NCBI RefSeq assembly: GCF_009796825.1
Contig: NZ_CP047030.1
Coordinates: forward strand, 3,408,501 to 3,472,500
Origin: Algibacter sp. L3A6
GTDB taxonomy: Bacteria; Bacteroidota; Bacteroidia; Flavobacteriales; Flavobacteriaceae
Direction of reading: 5' to 3'
DNA length: 64,000 bases
Shown: positions 1-8,072 of the stretch, piece after piece
Layout: each line of letters begins with the position of its first letter
Position numbering within the stretch: the stretch's first letter is position 1
Made by a program: the position numbers and the translations under genes
The notes under the pieces: generated by a model
What the model saw: the letters and a program-made list of their open reading frames with translations, nothing else
Databases searched by the model: none
Told to the model about the DNA's origin: nothing

Positions 1-785
1 TTTTCATTATCTGCAATGCCTAACCAAGGCTCAATACAAACGTAATCTCCACTTGGCTTGGCCCAAATACCTAAGTACGGGAAGTTTGGGTAGCTTACAT
101 TTAGTATTTCTCCATTCAATTTACTTTTTAAGCTAACACGTCTCGATTTTAAGTCTTTAAAAACAAGGGCATCATCATTAAACAAATCATGCTTTAAGGG
201 TAATAGATTAGTATTATTAAAAACAGGTTCGGTCTTAGATGAAATTAAACCGCTTTCCATATTAATACAATGCGTTTTAGAGTTTTCGGCATGTTCAAAT
301 TCTAAAAAATAATCATCATAAGTTTCATTTTCAAAAACAGGACATTTAAAAGCAGGGTGACCGCCTAGAGAAAAATAGAGCGATTTATCGTCAATATTGT
401 TTACGGTATGTTTTATTTCAAGCGTATTTTCTGTTAAAATATAAGAGATAAAAAACTCAAATTTAAACGGATATATTTTCAATAACTCATCGTTATAAGT
501 CAGTTTAAACGTAATACTGTTTTCTGTTTGTTCTGTAACTTCCAGGTCGTTACTATGTCTAATAAAACCATGTTTAGGCAAGCTGTATTCGTTATTATCA
601 AAAGTGTAAATATTATTTTTTAAAGCACCAATAATTGGAAATAAATTTGGAGCAATACCACTCCAAATATCAGGATTACCATCCCACATAAAATCAGTAT
701 TGTTCTTAACCGATGTTATTTTACTTAGTTCGGCTCCCGTTTTATTAATGGCTATTTTAAGTAATTTATTCTGTAAAGTGTACAT
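1..785 (-). CDS. Aldose 1-epimerase family protein (LacX-like), 3' end cut off
   Basis: The minus strand is open from an ATG at 785-783 to the left window edge, so about 261 N-terminal residues are present and the C-terminus lies outside. The translation shows the galactose mutarotase-type beta-sandwich pattern of the LacX subgroup: WDGNPDIWSGIAPNLFPIIG near residue 30-50, the signature GGHPAFKCP near residue 140, and WAKPSGDYVCIEPWLG close to the edge. Family members interconvert alpha and beta anomers of free sugars in the cytoplasm. The sugar cannot be told from sequence. It is divergent from pabB, sharing a 135-bp intergenic region, and is not linked in function to its neighbours. Family assignment is firm; substrate is unknown. 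Confidence 0.85.
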   Translation of the reverse strand, partial: MYTLQNKLLKIAINKTGAELSKITSVKNNTDFMWDGNPDIWSGIAPNLFPIIGALKNNIYTFDNNEYSLPKHGFIRHSNDLEVTEQTENSITFKLTYNDELLKIYPFKFEFFISYILTENTLEIKHTVNNIDDKSLYFSLGGHPAFKCPVFENETYDDYFLEFEHAENSKTHCINMESGLISSKTEPVFNNTNLLPLKHDLFNDDALVFKDLKSRRVSLKSKLNGEILNVSYPNFPYLGIWAKPSGDYVCIEPWLGIADNE

Positions 786-920
786 AGTTATTTTTAAAAT
801 TGGTATTATGGACAAAATTTACATTTTTTTATGGAAACTCATTAACTTTACCGAATAATATTTTTTAATCGAATAGATCTAGAATACTAGAACAAGAAAA
901 ATAGCTTATTAAATTCCCTT

Positions 921-2213
921 TTGAGAACAAAACAAATTTATAATCCAGAAAATACCGCCGATTTTAAAAATCAATTATTGATTTGGAGTCAACAATTCGA
1001 CGAAGTTATTTGGTTAGATTCCAATCAATACGAGCAACAATACTCAAGTTACGATGCTATTTTGGCGGTAGAAGCTTTTACAAGTATTCAAACCGATTAT
1101 CACGATGGTTTCGAAAAATTAAAAGAATATCAAACCTTAGCAAACGATTGGGTTTTTGGGTATTTAACCTACGATTTAAAAAACGATGTAGAGGCTCTAA
1201 AATCTCAGAATACCGACGGTTTAGAGTTTCCTGATTTGTCTTTTTTTCAACCTAAAAAAATTTTTTTATTTAAAGATAATCAAGTTGAAATTCAGTATTT
1301 AAAATTTGTAGATGATGAGATTCAACCCGATTTAGAAGATATTCTAAAAGCCAAAGAAGTCGTTACAAATCCTGAAGAAAATAACATAAAAATAAAGCTT
1401 AAAATACATAAGGATGAGTATTTCGAAAAAGTAAATACGCTTCTTAATCACATCCATAGTGGCGATATTTACGAAGCCAATTTTTGTCAAGAATTTTATG
1501 CTGAAAACACCCAAATTTCTCCTTTAGAAACCTATAATAAGCTTAATGCGATTTCAAAACCGCCTTTTGCAGCTTTCGTAAAACTTTACGATAAATTTGC
1601 TTTAAGTGCTTCGCCAGAGCGTTATATCAAAAAGGAAAGTCAGCATATTATTTCGCAACCTATAAAAGGTACAGCAAAACGATCTTTAGATAAAACGGAA
1701 GATAATGAGTTGAAAAACAACTTAATTGCAGACGAAAAGGAGCGAAGCGAAAATATTATGATTGTAGATTTAGTACGTAACGATCTTTCAAAAACGGCCA
1801 CAAAAGGCAGTGTTAAAGTAGAGGAGCTTTGCAAAATTTATACCTTCGATCAAGTACATCAAATGATTTCCACGGTTACTTCCGAAGTAAAACCAGAAAC
1901 GCACCCAGTTGATATTCTAAAAAGCACATTCCCGATGGGGAGTATGACGGGCGCTCCCAAAATTTCTGCTATGAAAATTATCGAGAAACTCGAAGCTACT
2001 AAACGCGGATTATATTCTGGAGCCATAGGTTATTTTACACCCGAAAACGACTTCGATTTCAATGTGGTTATCCGCACCATTTTGTACAATGCCACACAAA
2101 AATACGTGTCTTACTCCGTTGGTGGAGCCATTACAGCAAAAAGTGATCCGCTTAAGGAATACGAAGAATGTCTAGTGAAAGCGAAAGCTATGCGTACGGT
2201 TTTAGAGAATTAA
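921..2213 (+). CDS. pabB: Aminodeoxychorismate synthase component I (PabB-type chorismate-binding enzyme)
   Basis: This 430-residue protein belongs to the chorismate-utilising anthranilate synthase I / PabB family. The C-terminal catalytic half has the expected signatures: QPIKGTAKR, DLVRNDLSK and FPMGSMTGAPK. The lysine in PIKGT is the active-site lysine that marks aminodeoxychorismate synthases; anthranilate synthases usually have alanine there (PIAGT). It should therefore make 4-amino-4-deoxychorismate for folate synthesis with a glutaminase partner not seen in this window. The start is a TTG at 921. No ATG occurs near it in frame, so the exact start is uncertain. It is followed by an intergenic palindromic repeat and then tilS. 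Confidence 0.88.
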   Translation: MRTKQIYNPENTADFKNQLLIWSQQFDEVIWLDSNQYEQQYSSYDAILAVEAFTSIQTDYHDGFEKLKEYQTLANDWVFGYLTYDLKNDVEALKSQNTDGLEFPDLSFFQPKKIFLFKDNQVEIQYLKFVDDEIQPDLEDILKAKEVVTNPEENNIKIKLKIHKDEYFEKVNTLLNHIHSGDIYEANFCQEFYAENTQISPLETYNKLNAISKPPFAAFVKLYDKFALSASPERYIKKESQHIISQPIKGTAKRSLDKTEDNELKNNLIADEKERSENIMIVDLVRNDLSKTATKGSVKVEELCKIYTFDQVHQMISTVTSEVKPETHPVDILKSTFPMGSMTGAPKISAMKIIEKLEATKRGLYSGAIGYFTPENDFDFNVVIRTILYNATQKYVSYSVGGAITAKSDPLKEYEECLVKAKAMRTVLEN

Positions 2214-2220
2214 ATTACTT

Positions 2221-2318
2221 TGGGCGCAACCCGAAAAGGGTCGGGCTTTCACTACTCAATCTGCTTGTTTTTTAGGAAAACAAGCAGGATTTCAAACAAA
2301 CCGTTCAATCCCTTGCGC
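2221..2318. repeat. Interspersed imperfect palindromic element, copy 1
   Basis: About 100 bp between pabB and tilS form nested inverted repeats. Outer arms are GCGCAA (2224-2229) and TTGCGC (2313-2318). A short stem CCCGA/TCGGG lies at 2230-2245. The core is a perfect 11-bp hairpin CTGCTTGTTTT / AAAACAAGCAG (2261-2271, 2277-2287) with loop TTAGG. Elements with the phrase GGGTCGGGCTTTC and a terminal AATCCC-TTGCGC arm recur between genes in flavobacterial genomes, as I recall them. A related copy lies at 28560-28686. The hairpin could also help terminate pabB transcription, but no T-run follows it. Confidence 0.6.
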
Positions 2319-2440
2319 GTATATCTGTTAAGTTTTGAACAGCTTTGAACAATGGTTTATTTGCGCAATTGATTTCTTTTTACTTCTTATAAGCTCTGTA
2401 AATCTTTATGAATAATCAAAATAAACACTAAATTTGAAAC

Positions 2441-3751
2441 ATGCTTAAAAACCTTCAAAACCATATCAATAAAAATCTTGCATTTTTAAACGAAAGCAAA
2501 ATCCTAATTGCTATATCTGGAGGAATCGACAGCGTTGTTTTAACACATTTATGCCATCAATTAAAACTTAATATTGCCTTAGCGCACTGTAATTTTCATT
2601 TAAGAGGAGAAGAAAGTAATGGAGATGAGCAATCGGTGAAAAAGTTCGCCGATAGTTTGGGTTTAGAAGTTTTTGTTCAAAATTTTGACACCGAAAATTA
2701 TGCTAAAACCAACAAGCAATCCATTCAAATTGCAGCTCGAGAGTTGCGTTACAATTGGTTCGAAGATTTAGCAAATCAATTAGAATTCGATTATATTTTA
2801 ACAGCCCATCATGCCGATGATAACCTCGAAACATTTTTAATAAACTTTACAAGAGGTACTGGTTTAGAAGGTTTAACGGGGATTCCTGAAGTCAATACTA
2901 TTTTTGTTCGTCCGTTATTACCATTTTCTAGTGAAGCTATCGAGCATTATGCCAAAGCAAATAATATCGCTTGGCGAGATGATAGTAGTAATGCTTCTAC
3001 TAAATATGTCCGTAATAAATTGCGCCACAATTTAATACCGATTTTAAAAGAAATAAACCCGAGTTTATTACAAAGCTTTCAAACAACGCTTAGTAATTTA
3101 AGCGACACCACGGATCTTGTAAAAGATAGTGTGGATAATCTTTTAAGTAAAGCCATTGTTTCTCAAGATGATGATAAAACGGTATTTAAAATTTCAGAAT
3201 TTAAAAGTTTAAGGAATCCGAAAGCGTATTTATTCGAAGTTTTTAAAGATTATGGATTTACCGAATGGAATGATGTTTTAAACTTACTGGATGCGGAATC
3301 TGGAAAGCAATTGTTTTCTGCAACACACCGCTTAATAAAAAATAGAGCGCATTTATTATTAAGTAAAATTAATAATGAAACAGAAGAAAATATTTTAATT
3401 TCAAAAGAAGAAAAACAAATAGAATCCCCTTTTGGATTATTGTTTTTTGATGAAGCCGATGCTATTTTTGGAAAACGTACAGAGGTTATTTATGTCGATG
3501 AAGATACTTTAGAGTACCCTTTAACTTTGCGAAAATGGGAAGACGGCGACTTTTTTCATCCGCTAGGGATGTCGGGTAAAAAGAAAATTAGCAAATATTT
3601 AAAAGATGAGAAACTATCACTTTTAGATAAGGAGCAGGTTTGGGTGTTGTGCTCTAACAATGCTATTGTTTGGGTTGTAAATAGGCGTGCAGACAATCGT
3701 TTTAAGGTTACCGAAAACACTAAAAATATTTTAAAAATTACATTACAATAG
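2441..3751 (+). CDS. tilS: tRNA(Ile)-lysidine synthase
   Basis: The 436-residue protein has the PP-loop ATPase signature SGGIDSVVL at residues 26-34. It also has the family blocks AHCNFHLRGEES, TAHHADDNLETFLINFTRGTG and RKWEDGDFFHPLGM. TilS attaches lysine to C34 of the AUA-reading isoleucine tRNA in the cytoplasm, changing its codon reading from AUG to AUA. It is an essential enzyme in nearly all bacteria. The length matches the family with N-terminal ATPase, middle TilS domain and C-terminal TilS_C domain. It is transcribed alone or with ade, which starts 63 bp downstream. Confidence 0.97.
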   Translation: MLKNLQNHINKNLAFLNESKILIAISGGIDSVVLTHLCHQLKLNIALAHCNFHLRGEESNGDEQSVKKFADSLGLEVFVQNFDTENYAKTNKQSIQIAARELRYNWFEDLANQLEFDYILTAHHADDNLETFLINFTRGTGLEGLTGIPEVNTIFVRPLLPFSSEAIEHYAKANNIAWRDDSSNASTKYVRNKLRHNLIPILKEINPSLLQSFQTTLSNLSDTTDLVKDSVDNLLSKAIVSQDDDKTVFKISEFKSLRNPKAYLFEVFKDYGFTEWNDVLNLLDAESGKQLFSATHRLIKNRAHLLLSKINNETEENILISKEEKQIESPFGLLFFDEADAIFGKRTEVIYVDEDTLEYPLTLRKWEDGDFFHPLGMSGKKKISKYLKDEKLSLLDKEQVWVLCSNNAIVWVVNRRADNRFKVTENTKNILKITLQ

Positions 3752-3814
3752 TTTGTTCAATTTATTCCAAAATAGCTTTTGGAGTATTAACAAAACTATC
3801 AAAACATATAAGTC

Positions 3815-5434
3815 ATGATATTACAAGGCCAAATAGTCGATATACAAAATAAGCGTATTTATAAAGGTGAAATTACCATTGAAAACGGTAAAATTTCATC
3901 TATAACAGAAGCAGAACATAATGTTAATCATTACATACTTCCTGGTTTCGTAGATGCACATATACATATAGAAAGTTCTATGTTAGTGCCTAGTGAGTTT
4001 GCGCGTTTAGCTGTAACTCATGGTACTGTTGCAACAGTTTCCGATCCGCACGAAATTGCCAATGTTTTAGGTGTAAAAGGTGTAGAGTTTATGATTGAAA
4101 ACGGAAAAAAAGTACCGTTTAAATTTAACTTTGGAGCACCATCTTGTGTGCCTGCAACAACTTTTGAATCGGCTGGAGCTGTTATAGATTCCGATGATAT
4201 CAAAATCCTTTTAGAAAATCCAGATATTAAATATTTGGCAGAAATGATGAATTATCCTGGCGTTTTATTTAATGACGATGAAGTTATGAAAAAGATAGCT
4301 TGGGCAAAATATTTTAACAAACCTGTTGATGGACATGCACCGGGATTAAGAGGTGATGATGTTTCAAAATATATTAGAGCGGGAATTTCTACAGATCATG
4401 AATGTTTTACTTATGATGAAGCTTTAGAGAAGCTTCAAAAAGGTATGAAAATTTTAATTCGAGAGGGAAGTGCAGCCAAAAATTTTGAAGCTTTAATCGA
4501 TTTATTACCAGAATATTTCGAAAACATGATGTTTTGTAGTGATGATAAACATCCTGACGATTTAATTCTTAATCATATTAATAAATTATGTGCAAGAGCC
4601 GTTGCCAAAGGCATCGATGTTTTTAAAGTATTGCAAGCGGCTTGCATAAACCCAGTGAAGCACTATAATTTAGATGTGGGTTTATTACAAATTAATGATG
4701 TTGCCGATTGTATTGTGGTAGAAGATTTAAAAGATTTTAAAACACTTCAAACCTATATCAATGGTGAATTGGTTTCAGATAACGGTAAGTCGTTAATTAA
4801 GCCAGTTTCTTTTACAAATTTGAATAATTTCAACTGTACTAAAAAAGAAATTTCAGATTTTAAAGTCGCGTCATCATCAGATAAAATAAGAGTTATTGAA
4901 GCTTTAGAAGGGCAGCTTGTAACTAATGAATTAATTGAAGATTCGTTAATTGAGGACGGTAATCTTGTTTCAAATACCGAAAAAGATATTTTGAAAATGA
5001 CGGTTGTTAATCGCTACAACGATCAAAAACCAGCCATGGCATTTATAAAAAACTTCGGATTAAAAGAAGGTGCTATAGCATCATCGGTTGGTCACGATTC
5101 TCACAATATTATTGCTGTTGGAGTTTCCGACGAAATGATTTGCAAGGCTGTTAATTTATTAATAGAAAATAAAGGTGGTATTTGTGCCATTACTACTTCC
5201 GAAGAAAAAATAGTATCCTTACCTGTAGCAGGAATCATGAGTGATAAAGATGGTGAAACTATTGGCAAACAATATGCTGATCTTGATGTTATGGCGAAAC
5301 AATTGGGGTCTAATTTAAATGCGCCTTACATGACGCTTTCATTTATGGCATTGTTAGTTATTCCTTCGTTAAAACTAAGTGATAAAGGTTTATTTAACGG
5401 AACAGATTTTAAATTTACATCACTAGATGCTTAG
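3815..5434 (+). CDS. ade: Adenine deaminase
   Basis: The 539-residue protein matches the two-part adenine deaminase family. The N-terminal amidohydrolase barrel has the metal-binding motif VDAHIHIESS near residue 47 and TVSDPHEIANVLG near residue 76. The C-terminal Adenine_deam_C part is recognised by SSVGHDSHNIIAVG near residue 425. The enzyme hydrolyses adenine to hypoxanthine and ammonia for purine salvage in the cytoplasm. The start ATG at 3815 leaves 63 bp after tilS, too short for an obvious purine riboswitch. Nothing in the local context suggests a special role. Confidence 0.95.
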   Translation: MILQGQIVDIQNKRIYKGEITIENGKISSITEAEHNVNHYILPGFVDAHIHIESSMLVPSEFARLAVTHGTVATVSDPHEIANVLGVKGVEFMIENGKKVPFKFNFGAPSCVPATTFESAGAVIDSDDIKILLENPDIKYLAEMMNYPGVLFNDDEVMKKIAWAKYFNKPVDGHAPGLRGDDVSKYIRAGISTDHECFTYDEALEKLQKGMKILIREGSAAKNFEALIDLLPEYFENMMFCSDDKHPDDLILNHINKLCARAVAKGIDVFKVLQAACINPVKHYNLDVGLLQINDVADCIVVEDLKDFKTLQTYINGELVSDNGKSLIKPVSFTNLNNFNCTKKEISDFKVASSSDKIRVIEALEGQLVTNELIEDSLIEDGNLVSNTEKDILKMTVVNRYNDQKPAMAFIKNFGLKEGAIASSVGHDSHNIIAVGVSDEMICKAVNLLIENKGGICAITTSEEKIVSLPVAGIMSDKDGETIGKQYADLDVMAKQLGSNLNAPYMTLSFMALLVIPSLKLSDKGLFNGTDFKFTSLDA

Positions 5435-5495
5435 AGTTTCAGCTGCTTAATAACAATCTAAATTTAACGTAACACATTAAGTTATATTTCTTTCA

Positions 5496-6152
5496 ATGAA
5501 AAAAATATTAAGTTATATATGGCCTGTAACAGCTAAAACTATCGATTCTGATACCAATGGGAAGTTAGAAATAACCTATTATAATGGTAAAAAAATGCTC
5601 AATACTAAAGATGCTAACTATTCTTATGGATCCCTTCAAAAAATTCTAGAATATGCACTTTCTAAAATTGAGTTTGATAATGTTAAACATGTTCTTATAT
5701 TGGGGTTGGGAGGCGGTAGCGTTATATCTTCTTTAAGAAAAAAGTTTGACTTTAATGGGGATATTCAAGCAGTAGATATTGACGAAAAAATTATAGCCAT
5801 TGCTAAAAATGATTTTGATATTTGTACTTCGCACAACCTAACGATAAGTAAATATGATGCTTATAAATTTGTTAAAAAGAATAATAAAAAACATGATTTA
5901 ATCATTATTGATTTATTTATTAATAACGAAGTTCCAGATCAATTTTATTCTGTTATTTTTTGTGAGAATATTTCAAAATTGGTTAACTAAAACGGATATT
6001 TCATTTTTAATTTAGGTTTAAAAGGAAAAATGACAGAGAAAACAGAGCAAGTAATTGCTTATTTTGAAAAGTCAATTTACTTTGAAACATCACTTTTTAA
6101 AAATATTGAAGGAACAAATAGTGTGCTTATCGGTCGACAAAACAACAGTTAA
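5496..6152 (+). pseudogene. Spermidine synthase-like methyltransferase interrupted by an in-frame TAA
   Basis: The reading frame opens at 5496 with a Rossmann methyltransferase fold: VLILGLGGGSVISSLRKKF around residues 65-83 is the S-adenosylmethionine-binding loop, and HDLIIIDLFINNEVPDQF follows. The frame stops at a TAA at 5988-5990, after 164 residues ending ISKLVN. Without any frame change it continues with NGYFIFNLGLKGK and ends at a TAA at 6150-6152. The total of about 218 codons is the normal size of this small family. One substitution (for example AAA to TAA) explains it. The protein lacks its last beta strands and is probably inactive, or the stop is a recent allele or sequencing error. 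Confidence 0.75.
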
Positions 6153-6308
6153 ACTACTTTTAATTTATCCTGTGTTTTTGTATTCTTACTAAAATTATTC
6201 TTAGTTTTTTGTTTTATTTCTGTTGGGTTACATATTTTTTTATTGACATAACAAACTATGTATAATCATTATTAAGAAATGCTAGAATAAAACTGTTTGT
6301 AATTTAAC

Positions 6309-6316
6309 TACTTTTG
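6309..6316 (+). promoter_or_regulatory. -7 promoter box of the YheT hydrolase gene
   Basis: TACTTTTG matches the Bacteroidota -7 consensus TAnnTTTG exactly and lies 54 bp before the ATG at 6370. A clear -33 element is not obvious. Confidence 0.5.
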
Positions 6317-6369
6317 TTCTTTAGAGTAAAAAATATTTGTTTTTCAGTAACAACTAATAACTATAAATA

Positions 6370-7329
6370 ATGCCAATATTAACATCGACCTACAAACCTA
6401 AGTTTTATTTTAAAAGTGGCTTTGTTTCTACGGTATATTCTGGGCTTGTTCGTAAAATTTATTTAGAGCAAGAGCGCGAACGTTTAATATTAAGCGATGG
6501 CGATTTTATTGATTTAGACTGGAGCTTTTCCGAAGAAAAAAGTAAAGCATGTATTGTGTTGCTTCATGGTTTAGAAGGGCATGCACAACGTCCTTATTTA
6601 ACGGGTGCTGCAAAGCTTTTTAATGCGAATGAAATAGATGCGGTATCAGTTAATTTTAGAGGTTGTTCGGGTGAGATTAATACGAAATTTAGAAGTTATC
6701 ATTCTGGTGCTACTGAAGATTTGGTTGATATTATTCAACACCTTATTTCAGAAAAAAAATATGAAACTATCTACCTTAAAGGGATTAGTTTAGGAGCTAA
6801 TATTATTTTAAAATATTTAGGCGAACGTGATCATGTTCCCACGGAAGTTAAAGCTGCCATTGCAATCTCCGCACCCTGCGATTTAAATGGTGCCTGTGTA
6901 GAATTACATAGATTGAAAAATAGTGCTTATGCAAGTCGTTTTTTGAGTCATTTAAAAGCGTCTTTAAAATTAAAAATGGAAAAATTCCCAGATGAAATGT
7001 CTTTAGAAACGTTTAATTCTATAAAAACGTTAAGAGATTTTGATAATGTTTATACCTCAAAAGCACATGGATTTGCAGATGCCGCGGACTATTACGAAAA
7101 AAGTAGTAGCCGACAATTTCTACCAAATATAAAAACGCCTACGTTAATTATTAATGCATTAAATGATTCGTTTTTATCTCCTGAATGTTATCCTGTAAAA
7201 GAAGCAAAAAACAATCCGAATTTATTTTTAGAAATGCCAGAACATGGCGGACATGTTGGTTTTGTTTCTAAAAATAACGTCTACTATAATGAGCAACGTG
7301 CTTTGGAATTTGTGCGCAGTTTGAATTAA
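6370..7329 (+). CDS. YheT family alpha/beta hydrolase
   Basis: The 319-residue protein has the alpha/beta hydrolase core of the YheT/Embryogenesis-associated family: VLLHGLEGHAQRPYL near residue 59, VNFRGCSGE near residue 95, the nucleophile elbow GISLGAN near residue 138, and a C-terminal acid and histidine in NALNDSF and EMPEHGGHVGF. Members are esterases of unknown physiological substrate, sometimes linked to lipid turnover. The gene has its own promoter and no obvious operon partners. Confidence 0.88.
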   Translation: MPILTSTYKPKFYFKSGFVSTVYSGLVRKIYLEQERERLILSDGDFIDLDWSFSEEKSKACIVLLHGLEGHAQRPYLTGAAKLFNANEIDAVSVNFRGCSGEINTKFRSYHSGATEDLVDIIQHLISEKKYETIYLKGISLGANIILKYLGERDHVPTEVKAAIAISAPCDLNGACVELHRLKNSAYASRFLSHLKASLKLKMEKFPDEMSLETFNSIKTLRDFDNVYTSKAHGFADAADYYEKSSSRQFLPNIKTPTLIINALNDSFLSPECYPVKEAKNNPNLFLEMPEHGGHVGFVSKNNVYYNEQRALEFVRSLN

Positions 7330-7502
7330 ATTTTAAGTTTCAAATCAGCTCGTATTTTCAACTTTCTGAGACTATTACTTTATATATATTCAAAATACAT
7401 TTAAGACTAAACAATATTTTTACATTTAATAATTCATGCCATTATTTTGCCAATTTTTTATAATATCATTTTTTGAAAGGGTAAAATAGGAGGAAGGTGA
7501 GA

Positions 7503-7519
7503 TCGGTTAGAGTCGGTTA
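7503..7519. promoter_or_regulatory. Ten-bp-phased direct repeat upstream of the molybdenum hydroxylase operon
   Basis: TCGGTTA occurs twice, at 7503-7509 and 7513-7519, one helical turn apart, in the 262-bp region between the hydrolase and the 2Fe-2S subunit gene. A possible -7 box TATTTTTA follows at 7559-7566. The spacing suits a regulator site, but nothing identifies the regulator. The rest of 7330-7591 shows no gene or clear structure. Confidence 0.3.
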
Positions 7520-7591
7520 ATCCCATGTTAAAATAATCAGTTAGCAACATTTTTATTCTATTTTTAATATCTTAATACCAAAATATAAATC

Positions 7592-8053
7592 ATGCCAACA
7601 TTCAACTTAAAAGTTAACAACGAAAAACATACGGTCGAAGCCGATGCTGATACGCCTTTATTGTGGGTTCTACGGGATAAAATTAATCTTGTGGGTACTA
7701 AATTCGGCTGTGGTATTGGGCAATGCGGAGCCTGTACAGTGCATGTAGATGGTAACGCGACTAGAAGTTGTTTGTTGAAAATTTCTCAAGCTGAAGGCTT
7801 AAATATAACGACCATTGAAGGGCTTTCTGAATATGGCGATCACCCGGTTCAACAAGCCTGGAAAGAGGTTGACGTTCCGCAATGTGGTTATTGTCAAGCT
7901 GGACAAATTATGACAGCTTCGGCTTTTTTAAAAACAAATCCTAGTCCTTCACAAACTGAAATACGAGATGCCATGCATGGGAATATTTGCAGATGTGCAG
8001 CTTACAATAGTATTGAGGAAGCAGTAAAAGTGGCTTCAGAAAAATTAAGTTAA
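7592..8053 (+). CDS. (2Fe-2S)-binding subunit of a molybdenum hydroxylase (IorA-like)
   Basis: The 153-residue protein has the two iron-sulfur modules of xanthine oxidase-type small subunits: an N-terminal plant ferredoxin-like domain with FGCGIGQCGACTVHV, and a C-terminal four-helix domain with PQCGYCQAGQIM and HGNICRCAAYN. All cluster-binding cysteines are present. Small-plus-large two-subunit enzymes without a FAD subunit are typical of the isoquinoline 1-oxidoreductase group, which passes electrons onward from the Mo site. The gene is the first of four in an operon with the large subunit 19 bp downstream. Confidence 0.93.
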   Translation: MPTFNLKVNNEKHTVEADADTPLLWVLRDKINLVGTKFGCGIGQCGACTVHVDGNATRSCLLKISQAEGLNITTIEGLSEYGDHPVQQAWKEVDVPQCGYCQAGQIMTASAFLKTNPSPSQTEIRDAMHGNICRCAAYNSIEEAVKVASEKLS

Positions 8054-8072
8054 TCAACCTAATATATACAAA

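Noticed and set aside
2261..2287. Perfect 11-bp hairpin as an ordinary terminator of pabB
   Set aside because: There is no T-run after it and it sits within a larger nested palindrome, so I report it as part of a repeat element.
3752..3814. Purine riboswitch upstream of ade
   Set aside because: The gap is 63 bp, too short for the aptamer plus a decision structure, and the conserved aptamer loops are not present.
5988..5990. Programmed stop-codon readthrough in the methyltransferase gene
   Set aside because: The stop is TAA, with no visible stem-loop or known recoding context; a plain nonsense mutation is simpler.
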